Positions 9,394 through 19,071 are shown, counted from the first letter of the stretch. The stretch: 64,000 bases of DNA from Paenibacillus sp. USDA918EY (GCF_009870825.1 NZ_WTWY01000019.1:62001-126000), one strand, 5' to 3'. Program-made: numbers and translations. The notes: a model not told the origin generated them from the letters alone.

Positions 9394-10476
9394 TTACATT
9401 TGAAATGGCTTGTACAGTCGATCGTTTACGACGACCTTTGCCTCCGAAACCCGTTGGCGAACGTAACTGGCATATCGGTCATCGATGTAGTCTTTTAACG
9501 CTTGGTCCTTCACGGCATCAAAAGACAAGTAGCGGGAGCCGGCCTTGACGTTTTCCAAACATTGGACCAGAAAAAAACGGCCGTTTTCTTCGATGATTCC
9601 GCTGATTTCTCCTGCCTGGAGCATCGAAGCCGCTTGAGCAACCGGACTTGCAGCGTTATGCCTAAAGCGATCCAAAGGATAGGACTGCTCGGTTACCTGT
9701 CCGTCCGGACCGATTTCCTTTGCCGCTTGCTCGAATGTCATTCCATTTGAGATTTTCGTTGAAGCCGCTTCGATTTTTTGCTTCGCCCGGGCCTTCAGGC
9801 GCTCATCTTCATCTGAGTCCGCTTTAGGAAACGATATCGATAATAGCCGCACGTTCACGGCTGCAGGCGCTTGGTACAACTCGCTTTTTTTCGTTTCGTA
9901 AAACTGCTTCAGCTGATGTTCGTCGGGTTTCCAGTCATGTTCCATGAAACGTTTTTTGACGGATAATATTGCATTGGTCATCACATATTCGAAATAAGCG
10001 TCCTCCGTATATTGGGCGGGCCCGAAGACGACCTCTTTTTTCTCGATGGCCTTTTTTCTTCTTTCGTTTTCATCTGAGAGGTTTTGCAAAAAAACGCTGT
10101 AACGGATATCCGTCAGCACCCCTTGCTCTTTGGCGATGATCTGTTGGATTTTCAAGTTCACGCTTTCCTCAAGCGCCTTCTTTTTTAATCGTTCGATCGG
10201 AACTTCCCCGCCATAGGACGCGGTCCAAAACGAAGCCGATTGAACTGCGCCATATTTTTCGTAAAAATAGTCGATCACGCGGGCTTTATTCGCTTGCACG
10301 GCTCTTTGAAATTCGTTGACTTGGACGGGTTCGCCGTTGACCGTCGCGATCGGATCGATTGCGGAATCGGTTTTGGAGAAAACAGGCCTTTGAACGAAAA
10401 TGAATAACATGATCGCCATGACCGCCATGCCGGCGATGATCCACGCATTCGATCTGCTTAATTTACGTTTCGTCAT
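9394..10476 (-). CDS. membrane-anchored PpiC/SurA-type peptidyl-prolyl isomerase or foldase
   Basis: 360 residues from the ATG at 10476, chosen because GAGGGGG lies 9 bp upstream; ATGs at 10482 and 10497 are alternatives. One N-terminal anchor (about 12-32), then an N-terminal chaperone segment (ATVNGEPVQVNEFQRAV), a central alpha-helical part and a parvulin-like portion with AASMLQAGEISGIIEENGRF and FLVQCLENV. It lacks a lipobox, unlike PrsA. It is translated just upstream of the 1073-residue secreted beta-helix protein and probably helps fold that client outside the membrane. Confidence 0.82.
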   Translation of the reverse strand: MTKRKLSRSNAWIIAGMAVMAIMLFIFVQRPVFSKTDSAIDPIATVNGEPVQVNEFQRAVQANKARVIDYFYEKYGAVQSASFWTASYGGEVPIERLKKKALEESVNLKIQQIIAKEQGVLTDIRYSVFLQNLSDENERRKKAIEKKEVVFGPAQYTEDAYFEYVMTNAILSVKKRFMEHDWKPDEHQLKQFYETKKSELYQAPAAVNVRLLSISFPKADSDEDERLKARAKQKIEAASTKISNGMTFEQAAKEIGPDGQVTEQSYPLDRFRHNAASPVAQAASMLQAGEISGIIEENGRFFLVQCLENVKAGSRYLSFDAVKDQALKDYIDDRYASYVRQRVSEAKVVVNDRLYKPFQM

Positions 10477-10581
10477 TCCCATAGGCCCCCTCGTCATTAG
10501 ATTTTCTAACAAATGAAAACGACGGATCTGTATAAAATGGTCAGAAATATCCAAATCATGTTATATATGCTTCGCAAATCC

Positions 10582-10611
10582 ATTATAGTTCCGCTCAGAA
10601 AACGCTTACAA
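10582..10611 (-). promoter_or_regulatory. sigma-A-type promoter with an overlapping cre-like site
   Basis: On the minus strand, -35 TTGTAA (10606-10611), an 18-bp spacer and -10 TATAAT (10582-10587). TGTAAGCGTTTTCT (10597-10610) matches the CcpA consensus TGWAANCGNTNWCA at all but the last base and overlaps the -35. It would place the foldase/beta-helix operon under carbon catabolite repression, as expected for a polysaccharide-utilisation enzyme. Confidence 0.6.
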
Positions 10612-10682
10612 TTTAGAGTTCTTTACTTTTGTTTCATTTTCTTTACTTCATGGATTGATAATTGTGGTACAATCATCCACAT

Positions 10683-10721
10683 GACGGTTTTATGCCGTCT
10701 ATCTTTCAATACCATTGAAAG
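10683..10721 (+). promoter_or_regulatory. leader hairpins before the purine permease
   Basis: Two perfect dyads lie directly before the permease: GACGG-N7-CCGTC (10683-10699) and CTTTCAAT-ACC-ATTGAAAG (10703-10721). A -10-like TACAAT (10668-10673) sits just upstream. The conserved core of a purine riboswitch is not visible. The second dyad could be an operator or a translation-controlling hairpin. Confidence 0.4.
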
Positions 10722-10759
10722 GGTTGGGTGAGGGGCTACAATGGAAAGCAGGTATTCGG

Positions 10760-12088
10760 TTGGTCCACCAAGAAAAACAGGCATCGTCGCATGCAGAGGA
10801 GAAAACTTCACCTAATCCGTCTTCCCGCCTCGCCCCGAGCGCTTGGCGGCGGGAGCTGTTAGCGGGAGCCGTATCTTTTATTGCGATCGTCTACATTATC
10901 ATTGTCAATTCATCCATATTGGCGGATGCCGGCATTCCGCAAGAAGCAGGTGTCGTCGCCACCATTCTGGCCTCGGCGGCAGGCTGCTTCATCATGGGCA
11001 TCTGGGGCAAAGCGCCTTTGATCATCGCGCCCGGCATGGGGATCAACGCCATGTTTACGTACACGATCGTGCAAGGCATGGGGTTGACGTGGCAGCAGGC
11101 GTTGGCCGTCGGCATGATGTCCGGCGTATGTTTTTTGGCCATCAGCATGACTCCGCTCATCGAAAAGCTGCGGATAGCCATTCCGGCCTCGCTGCAGGAA
11201 GCCATCTCGGTCGGCATCGGCCTCATGCTCGTCCTGATCGGGCTGCAAAAAGGCGGCGTGATCGCAGCCGATCCTTCTTCGGTGATTGCGGTGCAGTCGT
11301 TTGCCGATCCGGGCGTTCTGGTCACGCTTTTGACGCTGGTGCTGACTTGCATCCTGTACATGCGCAACGTGCCGGGCAATTTGCTGCTGGCGATCATCGG
11401 GGGAACGGTGCTGGCCTATCTGTTCGGAGCGGCGCCTCACACGTCTGCAAACGTCGGGGGTTCCTCCTGGGCGTCTTTCGGAGACGTTTTCGGACGTTTG
11501 TCGGTGAAAGGCGCGCCGGTCGCCACGTTGGTTGTCGCGGTTTTTTCTCTTACGCTGGTCATCGTGTTCGAAAATGTCGGACTCATTAACGCGCAGCTGA
11601 ATATGAGCGGCAAACCAGGGCGGTTCAAGCGCGCTATCCAAGCGACGTCGTTTACCGTCTTTTTAAGCGGCATCTTCGGCACGAGTCCGACGGTGTCCAC
11701 GGTCGAAGCCGCTGCGGGCATTTCCGCGGGCGGAAAAACCGGCTGGACGCCGATCGTAACGGGATCGCTGTTTTTGGTTTCGCTCATCGCGTTGCCGGTC
11801 ATCACGCTTGTTCCTGATCAGGCGGTTGCGCCGATTCTCATTTTTATCGGCGGCTTGATGATGCCGGCCGTTCGCAACATTTCCTTTAAACGGCTGGAAG
11901 AAGGTTTTCCCGCGTTTTTTGTCATTGCCTTCATTCCGCTCCTGCACAGCATCGTGGACGGGATCGCAATCGGCTTTATCAGCTATGCGCTGTTCCATGT
12001 CGCCGTCGGCAAAGCACGTGAAGTGAAACCCCTTTTCTACATCATTTCGCTTCTTTTCGTCATCTATTTCGTGCTGCAGGCGATGTAA
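10760..12088 (+). CDS. NCS2 purine permease (AzgA/PbuG-like)
   Basis: About 442 residues. No ATG is usable. TTG at 10760 has GGAAAGCAGG 7 bp upstream; a TTG at 10715 lies inside a perfect hairpin and is less likely. Around 12 hydrophobic segments begin at WRRELLAGAVSFIAIVYI. The segment APGMGINAMFTYTIVQGMG is characteristic of the AzgA group of adenine/guanine/hypoxanthine transporters, as is the later FGTSPTVSTVEAAAGI. Proton-coupled purine base uptake at the cytoplasmic membrane is the expected role. Monocistronic, ended by a strong terminator. Confidence 0.88.
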   Translation: MVHQEKQASSHAEEKTSPNPSSRLAPSAWRRELLAGAVSFIAIVYIIIVNSSILADAGIPQEAGVVATILASAAGCFIMGIWGKAPLIIAPGMGINAMFTYTIVQGMGLTWQQALAVGMMSGVCFLAISMTPLIEKLRIAIPASLQEAISVGIGLMLVLIGLQKGGVIAADPSSVIAVQSFADPGVLVTLLTLVLTCILYMRNVPGNLLLAIIGGTVLAYLFGAAPHTSANVGGSSWASFGDVFGRLSVKGAPVATLVVAVFSLTLVIVFENVGLINAQLNMSGKPGRFKRAIQATSFTVFLSGIFGTSPTVSTVEAAAGISAGGKTGWTPIVTGSLFLVSLIALPVITLVPDQAVAPILIFIGGLMMPAVRNISFKRLEEGFPAFFVIAFIPLLHSIVDGIAIGFISYALFHVAVGKAREVKPLFYIISLLFVIYFVLQAM

Positions 12089-12105
12089 GCCCGGCGACGA
12101 AGAAA

Positions 12106-12145
12106 GCCCGCATCGAACGTTTTGGCGTTCGGCGCGGGCTTTTTG
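12106..12145 (+). terminator. Rho-independent terminator after the purine permease
   Basis: GCCCGC (12106-12111) pairs with GCGGGC (12134-12139), extended by an inner AACG/CGTT stem, followed by five T. It lies between convergent genes and may also slow transcription from the solute-binding-protein gene. Confidence 0.8.
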
Positions 12146-12167
12146 GTTTCTACCGTGACTTTAATGA

Positions 12168-13535
12168 TTATTTTGCTTCTTTTTCGTTAATGATTTTGGT
12201 CGCTTCGTCTACCATCCATTTTTGGACGGCGTCGATCGATTCGTTGCTCAGCATGAATTTGCTGAACCCGTCGTCAATCACCTTCGTCAGGTCGGAAGAG
12301 CTTGTCGTTACGATCGGCGACGCATCCAAATATTTGATGTCCGGACCAAATAGACTGTTTTTGAGCGATTCCACGTCATACATGTCCTTGTTTTTGCCGA
12401 CCAGACGGTCGAGCAATTTATTAGGGTCCGACTTTTTCCAGCCGGAGAATTCCATTCTCGATTCGGAGTCCGCCGTTGTCATAAAGCGCATCAGCTTATA
12501 AGCTTCCTCTTTATGTTTGGACGTCGCGCCCATCGCGAGCTGGCTGCCGCCTACGAAATATTTGCCGCCTTCATAATCTTTAGGCAAAGCGTTTTGCGGA
12601 GGAAGCGGTACCGGCGCAAACGCCGTTTTGAAATCATGCGGGTACTGCTCCACGTTCCCCGGGTCCGGGATCATGAAACTTCCCGAAAGCAGCATCGCCG
12701 CATCGCCGCTGAAAAATTCGCTCCGGTAGTTCAGCTTGGCCGCAAGCGTATCGGCATAAGGCTTGGCCGACTTATCGACCGTCTCCATGTCTTTACGCAG
12801 CTGGAAGAAATATTTGTACGTCGGATCCGACAGAATGGTGGTTCCGTCGTCGTAGCGGAACGGATCCTTCATGACGGTTTGCGCCGGTGCGTTCATGTAA
12901 AGCTCCCATGTGTGGAAATACGTCCCGTAACGCTTGTCGACGCCTTCGCCTTTCGTCAGCTTTTTCGCGTATTCGCGGAAATCGTCCCAAGTCCAGCCGT
13001 AGGTCGGCACGGGCAGGCCCGCTTCGTCCAAAGCGTTTTTATTCAGCAGCACGAACTGATACCCCGCCGTCATCTGCATCCCGTAATATTTGTCGCCGAC
13101 CTTCGGATTCACGTAATACTCGTCTTCCGGTTTGACTCCTTCTTTTTGATAGAATTCGTTCAACGGTGCAAGCGCCCCTCTGGCCGCTCTTTCGATGACG
13201 GAACCCGAGCTCGGCACGTTGACGACGTCAACCGCTTCGCCGGACGAAATCAGGAAATCAAGCTTTTTCAGCATCTCGACGGAGTTGCCGGGAACAAGCA
13301 CGACGTGCTCGACCTTGATATTCGGGTTTTGCGCCTCGAATTCTTTGAGCATCGCGTCCGTGGCGGCTTCCTGATCGGCATTATCCCAGTTGTAATATTT
13401 GATCGTGACCTGACCGCCCGACGATTTCGCGCCGTCGGCCGAATCGGAGTTGCCGCCGCAGCCGCTCAGCGCGGTAAACGCTGCCAACAACAGGCAAAAT
13501 GAAGCTATAAGATTCCGTTTGCTTTTCCTTCTCAT
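12168..13535 (-). CDS. sugar ABC transporter solute-binding lipoprotein
   Basis: 455 residues. The N-terminus MRRKSKRNLIASFCLLLAAF leads to a lipobox ending SGCG. The mature part has family 1 solute-binding features: TIKYYNWDNADQEAATDAML near the start, FEAQNPNIKVE, and TWDDFREYAKKLTKGEG in the hinge region. It would capture an oligosaccharide outside the membrane and pass it to the two permeases encoded just upstream. No ATPase gene is present; paenibacilli usually share an MsmX-type ATPase. The nearby GH88 gene suggests an unsaturated uronide substrate (inference). Confidence 0.92.
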   Translation of the reverse strand: MRRKSKRNLIASFCLLLAAFTALSGCGGNSDSADGAKSSGGQVTIKYYNWDNADQEAATDAMLKEFEAQNPNIKVEHVVLVPGNSVEMLKKLDFLISSGEAVDVVNVPSSGSVIERAARGALAPLNEFYQKEGVKPEDEYYVNPKVGDKYYGMQMTAGYQFVLLNKNALDEAGLPVPTYGWTWDDFREYAKKLTKGEGVDKRYGTYFHTWELYMNAPAQTVMKDPFRYDDGTTILSDPTYKYFFQLRKDMETVDKSAKPYADTLAAKLNYRSEFFSGDAAMLLSGSFMIPDPGNVEQYPHDFKTAFAPVPLPPQNALPKDYEGGKYFVGGSQLAMGATSKHKEEAYKLMRFMTTADSESRMEFSGWKKSDPNKLLDRLVGKNKDMYDVESLKNSLFGPDIKYLDASPIVTTSSSDLTKVIDDGFSKFMLSNESIDAVQKWMVDEATKIINEKEAK

Positions 13536-13670
13536 TTTTCTGCCCCCTAAATATGGAAGTTCCTCAGCCTTGTAACATCAGTATAATGACTGGCCGCGGC
13601 ATGCAAGTGCATAATTTTGAGGTATATCGATCATTTTTTTGACTTTTTGGCATCCCGGCCTCAAAATCAT

Positions 13671-14507
13671 TCACCCTTTGACGCCGCCCAAGGCAATGCC
13701 GTTGATCACTTGTTTCTGCAAAATGACGAATACGATTAAGAGCGGTATGATCGCAGAGAGCGAAGCCATCATCATAATGGCGTCGTTCGTCGTGTAATCG
13801 TCCCGGAACAAGGTCATGCCGAGCGGGATCGTATACAAGTTTTTCGTTTGCAAGAAGATGAGCGGATTCTGATAATCGTTCCAGGACCAAATGAATTTAA
13901 TAATGGCGACGGTCGCCAACACCGGCTGGCAAAGCGGAACAATAATCGAAGCGAATGTCCTTAGGTGACCCGCCCCGTCGATTTTCGCGGCTTCAATGTA
14001 TTCGTCGCTGATCCCCGTCATAAACTGGCGGAGCAAGAACGTGAAATAAATCGAAAACATGCTCATCAGGATGAGCGCAATATGCGTGTCATACAACCCC
14101 ATCCAGCGGATGAGCATAAAACGCGGAATGAGCGTGGCCTGGTCCGGAATGATCATAAAGGCAAGCAGCGCCGTAAACACCAGGTTTCTCCCGCGGAATT
14201 TCAGCTTGGTGAACGAATACGCGGCCATGGTCGACACGAGCAGCGTAATGATCGTTACGATGACGGCAACCTTGATGGAGTTGAAATAAATATGTAAAAA
14301 CGGCACCTTCCCCATCCAGACCGCTTTGAAATTGTACACCACATTGATCGATTTAGGAATCCAGTCGATCGGAAAACGCATGACATCCTTTTCGAATTTA
14401 AATGCCGACGAAACCATCCATACGAACGGAATCAGGAATAAGACGGATAGAGCCCCCATGAACAAAGTCGTTATCAGTTTGGAAATATTTCTTCGAATAA
14501 ACGGCAT
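13671..14507 (-). CDS. sugar ABC transporter permease (MalG/LacG-type)
   Basis: 278 residues with six membrane segments. The EAA loop reads EYIEAAKIDGAGHLRTFASI followed by IIVPLCQPVL, the contact site for the ATPase. It is the second permease of a CUT1 system, 14 bp after the other permease gene, and the binding-protein gene follows after a 135-bp gap. Confidence 0.94.
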   Translation of the reverse strand: MPFIRRNISKLITTLFMGALSVLFLIPFVWMVSSAFKFEKDVMRFPIDWIPKSINVVYNFKAVWMGKVPFLHIYFNSIKVAVIVTIITLLVSTMAAYSFTKLKFRGRNLVFTALLAFMIIPDQATLIPRFMLIRWMGLYDTHIALILMSMFSIYFTFLLRQFMTGISDEYIEAAKIDGAGHLRTFASIIVPLCQPVLATVAIIKFIWSWNDYQNPLIFLQTKNLYTIPLGMTLFRDDYTTNDAIMMMASLSAIIPLLIVFVILQKQVINGIALGGVKG

Positions 14508-14521
14508 GGTCTTCCTTCCCC

Positions 14522-15463
14522 CTACTCTTCTTTTCTCATTTTCCAGGTTGCCGCCGTGATGACCGCAATGATGGCAAACAGCAGCCAGGAGATTGCCGAA
14601 GCATACCCCATGTTATAGTTGACGAAGCCTTCCTCATAGATCCTGAATACGATGACCGTCGATGAATTATCCGGCCCGCCTTCAGTCAGGTACGAAATGA
14701 TATCGAAGACTTTAAAGGAGCCGATGAGCATCGTAATGAGCAGGAAAAAGGTCGTCGGGCGAAGCAAAGGAACCGTAATCTTGAAAAACTTCGTCAACCC
14801 CGTCGCGCCGTCGATTTCCGCAGCCTCATAAAGTTCGTTGGATATGTTGGTGAGGCCGGCCATGTAAATGATGATCGTATAACCGAGACCGGCCCAGGAA
14901 CTGATGATGGCGATCGAGATCAGCGACGTTTTCGGATCCACCAGCCATTTCGGAGGGTTCGAGATGCCCAGGTCCATCAGAAACTGGTTGACCGGTCCCA
15001 GGGAGGGGTGGAACAACGCGCTCCATACCGCCGCGACGGCAATGATGGACGAAATGTAAGGGATAAAAAACACAACCTTGAAATAGTCCTTCCAAAACAC
15101 CTTGTTATGGATAAGAACGGCCAGCACGAGCGCGATCGCGATCGGAACCGGAACCGTCAGCACGGTATAAATCAAATTGTTTTTTAATGCTTTCAAAATC
15201 GTCGGGTCATGCAGCATATGAACGTAATTTTCAAGCCCGGCGAATTTGATGCCCGAGATCCCTGACAGAAGATTCCAGGAAGTAAAGCTCAAATAAAGGG
15301 AGAATCCGAGCGCAAACACGTTCAGCAGCAGCATTCCGACGATCTCCGGCGCAAGGAACAACCAGCCGACGAGGGCTTCCTTCCGTTTCGGAGTCCAAAA
15401 TTTTCGGGAATCTTGAGGTTTTTCAGTCTTCAAGATTGGTTTGGCAGCTTCCACTTGTATCAC
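14522..15463 (-). CDS. sugar ABC transporter permease (MalF/LacF-type)
   Basis: 313 residues, six membrane segments after a basic cytoplasmic N-terminus (TPKRKEALVGWLFLAPE). EAA loop: ELYEAAEIDGATGLTKFFKI. First gene of the transporter operon (permease, permease, binding protein); a terminator at 15503-15536 separates it from the two-component genes upstream, so the transporter most likely has its own promoter in 15464-15502, activated by the AraC-type regulator. Confidence 0.94.
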   Translation of the reverse strand: MIQVEAAKPILKTEKPQDSRKFWTPKRKEALVGWLFLAPEIVGMLLLNVFALGFSLYLSFTSWNLLSGISGIKFAGLENYVHMLHDPTILKALKNNLIYTVLTVPVPIAIALVLAVLIHNKVFWKDYFKVVFFIPYISSIIAVAAVWSALFHPSLGPVNQFLMDLGISNPPKWLVDPKTSLISIAIISSWAGLGYTIIIYMAGLTNISNELYEAAEIDGATGLTKFFKITVPLLRPTTFFLLITMLIGSFKVFDIISYLTEGGPDNSSTVIVFRIYEEGFVNYNMGYASAISWLLFAIIAVITAATWKMRKEE

Positions 15464-15502
15464 CTCAACATGATTTGTTCTAGCGTTTAACTCATGTCTA
15501 TC

Positions 15503-15536
15503 TTAAAAAAAATCCATCCTTTTCGAAGGATGGATT
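15503..15536 (-). terminator. Rho-independent terminator after the response regulator
   Basis: An 11-bp perfect stem AATCCATCCTT/AAGGATGGATT with a TTCG tetraloop and a run of eight T on the minus strand. It uncouples regulator and transporter transcription. Confidence 0.88.
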
Positions 15537-15653
15537 CTGACCTGGTACGGGTAAAATTTTGACTTCTTGCCTCCAGGATTCTGCAATTCGATTCCGGCCT
15601 TGGTTTTTTGCAAAATCCTCGCTTCTCGTAATCTTCAGAGATTTATCGCGGCT

Positions 15654-17249
15654 TCATTTTGCATATTTTCCGACGGCATGTTTTGTTTTGTACTCGCTGG
15701 GCGTCATTCCTATGTATTTCTTGAATACTTTGGAAAAATAGGTTCGATCCGAGTATCCAAGACCCATCGCGAGGGATTCCAGGGTTTGCCCGGAGCTTTT
15801 CATCATTTTCGCCGCGATGCCCATCTTGTATTGGTGGACGTAATCCGTAAAGTTGATGCCGGTCAGCCGCTTGAAATACCGGGAAAAGTAGCTTGAATTC
15901 AAATACAAGTACCGCGCCATGTCAATCGAAGTAATATTGTCTGCCAGATGCTGGTCGATGAATTGCTGGATCATTTGCAATTTCGGCTCGCGGATCGCCG
16001 CGGACGACCCCTTTTGCTTGTGCTGGGCGATAAAGGCGAGTTGTCTTTCGGCAAGCTCCATGACATCTTCCAGAGTTCTGGCATCGGCAAGGTACGCGTA
16101 TCGGGCTTCATCCGACTTTTTTTCCGAGAACATCATGTCAATGCCGCGCAGGAGCATCGTAATCTCGCGTACGAAATCGTCGGGTTCGAACCGCTTCTCT
16201 TGGGCCAATTGTGCCAAGTTTGCCATGAGCTCGCGGATGCTCCGCATATCGTTTCCCAAGACCGCCCTTTCCAGATCCGATTTGTATCCATCCAAAATTC
16301 GCTGCGGCAGAGGAAAAAACAATTGCCTATGAAGGAACCCCATATCCGTTGCCGTAAATTCCCCGTTCGCGTAAAACTCGTGTTTATGCCGGATCATTTG
16401 ATGATAACAGGAGCCAAGGTCGGCCAGTCCGATTTTATCCGTCACGGCGGAAACGTTCAGCCGCAATTTCAAAAACCGTTCCGCCCCGAACCGCAGCTCC
16501 CGCAGAAACGCTTGAAAATGGGAATATGCGTTGCCGGCTAAATTTTGCCGGAAATTGTACATAACGATCAGGTGATCCTGCTCCAAAAACGGCGTGATCC
16601 CCTCGTAAGAAGCGGCAAGCTCGACGGCAATATTGTAAATGGCGTAGGAAATTAACGAGACGTTGCTCTGAACGTACAGCTGTTCATAAGACGAGTAATG
16701 CAAATGCACAATCCCCATCATGAACCAGGGATATTCCCATGAAATCCCGAGCCCGGCGGCATATTCCCGCGTCGTTTGCGGATCCACTCCGTCCAAAATG
16801 CGCTGCAGCAACCCTTGTTTGAACAAATCGCTGCTATAATTGGACGTTTTCTGATACAAGGGCGTCACTTTGGAATGAAGAGAGCGGATCGACTTTTGCA
16901 GGCTTTGTTCGAGCTGCTCGGCCGTCAGCTGGTCTTTAAGCAGATAATCGTCCGCGTTCAGCTTCACCGCCTGCTGGGCATAATGAAAATCCTCATGGCA
17001 GGTTAAAAAGATGACGCGGATGTCGGGCTTCATATGGCGAAAAGCTTCCGCAAGCTCGATCCCGTTTTTTTGCGGCAGGCCGATGTCCGTCACGACGATA
17101 TCCGGCCAAGTCTCTTGAAATAGATGCAGCGCTTTGGCGCTGGAGTAGGTGGATCCGACGATGCGCAGCCGAAGCTCATCCCAATCGATCATTTGCTTCA
17201 GCACCTTCAGCATCGGAACGTCATCATCAATCAACATCACTTTAAGCAT
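15654..17249 (-). CDS. AraC-type response regulator (YesN family)
   Basis: 531 residues. The receiver domain is 1-120 with the acidic pocket D8-D10, phosphoacceptor D55 (VVTDIGLP) and the conserved Lys in DDYLLKDQ. A middle region of about 300 residues follows. The C-terminal AraC domain (about 425-525) has two helix-turn-helix motifs, ITSIDMARYLYLNSSYFSRY and LESLAMGLGYSDRTYFSKVF. Its start overlaps the kinase stop (TAATG), so they are translationally coupled. It is expected to activate the adjacent sugar transporter genes when the kinase senses extracellular glycan. Confidence 0.94.
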   Translation of the reverse strand: MLKVMLIDDDVPMLKVLKQMIDWDELRLRIVGSTYSSAKALHLFQETWPDIVVTDIGLPQKNGIELAEAFRHMKPDIRVIFLTCHEDFHYAQQAVKLNADDYLLKDQLTAEQLEQSLQKSIRSLHSKVTPLYQKTSNYSSDLFKQGLLQRILDGVDPQTTREYAAGLGISWEYPWFMMGIVHLHYSSYEQLYVQSNVSLISYAIYNIAVELAASYEGITPFLEQDHLIVMYNFRQNLAGNAYSHFQAFLRELRFGAERFLKLRLNVSAVTDKIGLADLGSCYHQMIRHKHEFYANGEFTATDMGFLHRQLFFPLPQRILDGYKSDLERAVLGNDMRSIRELMANLAQLAQEKRFEPDDFVREITMLLRGIDMMFSEKKSDEARYAYLADARTLEDVMELAERQLAFIAQHKQKGSSAAIREPKLQMIQQFIDQHLADNITSIDMARYLYLNSSYFSRYFKRLTGINFTDYVHQYKMGIAAKMMKSSGQTLESLAMGLGYSDRTYFSKVFKKYIGMTPSEYKTKHAVGKYAK

Positions 17250-18973
17250 TAGCTTGCATCCCTTCCTGGAAGTAATGAGCGGATTTCGTGGTCCGGAATG
17301 TGAAGCACGGCGGTGATGCCCCGCTCCGCATTCGGCATGAGCGCAATCGTGGCCTCGGAACCGAAAGACAACCGCAGTCTTTGGGCAACGTTGATCAGCC
17401 CGACCCTGTCATACGGGTCATCCGGGCCGGAATCGCAGCTTTGCAGCCGTTCATTCAGCATCAGCCGACGTTTTTCTTCGATGCCGTCCCCGTTATCCTC
17501 GATTTCGATGGTTATGAAGCCGCGGCTTTTTGTGGCGCGAATCGTTATTTGGGCGTCCGGATGATCCACCAGCCCGTGCACGATGGCATTTTCGATTAAA
17601 GGCTGAAGCATCAGCTTGGGCATGGTCCATGAAGCGATTTCCGGATCCAGCTCAACCTCGAGCCTAACGGGAATGTCGTTCCGGATTTTCATAATATCGA
17701 TATAATGCCGCATCAATTCGCACTCATCCCGCAAGGACGTCGGTTCGTTAAATTTCATGTAAGCCCGGAGCAAACTCATTAAAGAGTCGATAATTCCGCT
17801 GTGCAGCCGGTCCTTCTGCAGAATCAAGCTGCATTTGATCGAATTAAGCGTATTGATCAAAAAATGGGGGCGAATTTGCATAAACAGCGCTTCCAGCTCC
17901 ATCACCCGTTTCTGCTCCTGTTCCCGCTCGATATCGTGGACCAGGCGTTGAAGCTGATCCAGCATCGTGTTTAACGTTTGGCTCAGCTCGGCGATATCGT
18001 TCCGCCCCTTTACCTCCAGCCTGACGTCCAAATTCCCCATCCCGAACTGGCGGACGACGCGCTGCAGCTTCTGGATCGGCCTGTGGAGCCGTTTGGCGAT
18101 ATACATCGAAGAAATCGAAAAGATGATGAAAAACAAAATGACGCCGCCGATTCCCGCGTAAAACGTCCGCGATATTTTCCCGGTAAACGCCTCTTTGTTC
18201 GCCTCGTACACCAGGGTCCAGTTCGTTTTGTCCAGCGTCACTTCCGTACGCAAGGACGATGCGGGAACGCTCGGATCGGGAGCGGAAAGCTCCGCGCTTC
18301 CGGCAATGAGGTTTCCTTTTGCATCCAATAAAGCGACCTTGCCAAACCCGACCGGCTTCAACAACTTTTCAAAATACGCCTGGTTAATCCCGATAATCAG
18401 CACCGATAAATACTGCTTTTCGCGGCTGTCAAAAATGACTCTGGCAATGTAGTAGGTCCCGTCTTTGCCCGGGTCGCCCCTGTCCATGCCGAGCCACTGC
18501 AGGGTTTCCGGCTGTTTGAAATTGATTTTGGCATACAATTCGTCCAGGCGGTCGTTGACTCCCGTCGTGTCGTCCTCGCTTGACGGAATAATAAAGCGTT
18601 TTCGGTTTACCAGATACATCCGGGTATTGTTGTTCAACGGCTTCGACGTAATTAAGGAAAACACGCCTTTGATCTCCGTAAAGTTGGTGTAATCGTCATA
18701 GCTGCGTAAACGGTCCGTATCCGCAAAGTTTTTCAAATATTTTTTGAAGCTCGTATCATTCACGATAAAATGGGATGCGAACGTCGCATCGTCAATCGTT
18801 TTTCCGATTTCGTCGACCATGACGTTCAAAAAGTTCTCGTTGGTCAATTGCAGCTTCTCCACCATCGTTTCCTTGATCAGGACAAAAGAAATCACCGAGA
18901 CGGTAATGATCGGAACGATAATAAACAAAAGGAATGACAATTGGATCCTGCGGTAATAGTTCAGCTTGAACAT
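17249..18973 (-). CDS. YesM-type sensor histidine kinase
   Basis: 574 residues. TM1 (about 10-33), an extracellular sensor domain of the Cache type (about 35-275), TM2 (about 280-300), HAMP (about 300-355), then a His_kinase domain with IRPHFLINTLNSIK (phosphoacceptor His; Phe is usually found where Ile is here) and a HATPase with PLIENAIVHGL and IEIEDNGDGI. It is a LytS/YesM-class kinase and partners the overlapping AraC regulator gene. It lies 98 bp downstream of the GH88 gene. Confidence 0.94.
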   Translation of the reverse strand: MFKLNYYRRIQLSFLLFIIVPIITVSVISFVLIKETMVEKLQLTNENFLNVMVDEIGKTIDDATFASHFIVNDTSFKKYLKNFADTDRLRSYDDYTNFTEIKGVFSLITSKPLNNNTRMYLVNRKRFIIPSSEDDTTGVNDRLDELYAKINFKQPETLQWLGMDRGDPGKDGTYYIARVIFDSREKQYLSVLIIGINQAYFEKLLKPVGFGKVALLDAKGNLIAGSAELSAPDPSVPASSLRTEVTLDKTNWTLVYEANKEAFTGKISRTFYAGIGGVILFFIIFSISSMYIAKRLHRPIQKLQRVVRQFGMGNLDVRLEVKGRNDIAELSQTLNTMLDQLQRLVHDIEREQEQKRVMELEALFMQIRPHFLINTLNSIKCSLILQKDRLHSGIIDSLMSLLRAYMKFNEPTSLRDECELMRHYIDIMKIRNDIPVRLEVELDPEIASWTMPKLMLQPLIENAIVHGLVDHPDAQITIRATKSRGFITIEIEDNGDGIEEKRRLMLNERLQSCDSGPDDPYDRVGLINVAQRLRLSFGSEATIALMPNAERGITAVLHIPDHEIRSLLPGRDAS

Positions 18974-19071
18974 GGGTGACTTTCTCCTCTTTCATGCTTC
19001 TGGGATGATTATGCTACCCGTATCGTATCGCGCTTACGGCCAAGTTGTCATTCATTTTATCGGCATTCCGC

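Noticed and set aside
10560..10714. Purine riboswitch before the permease
   Set aside because: Conserved junction core sequences were not found; only two short hairpins are present.
12513..13502. 330-codon open frame on the plus strand
   Set aside because: Opposite strand of the solute-binding-protein gene; composition (Arg/Val/Phe rich) and lack of a start signal mark it as a shadow.
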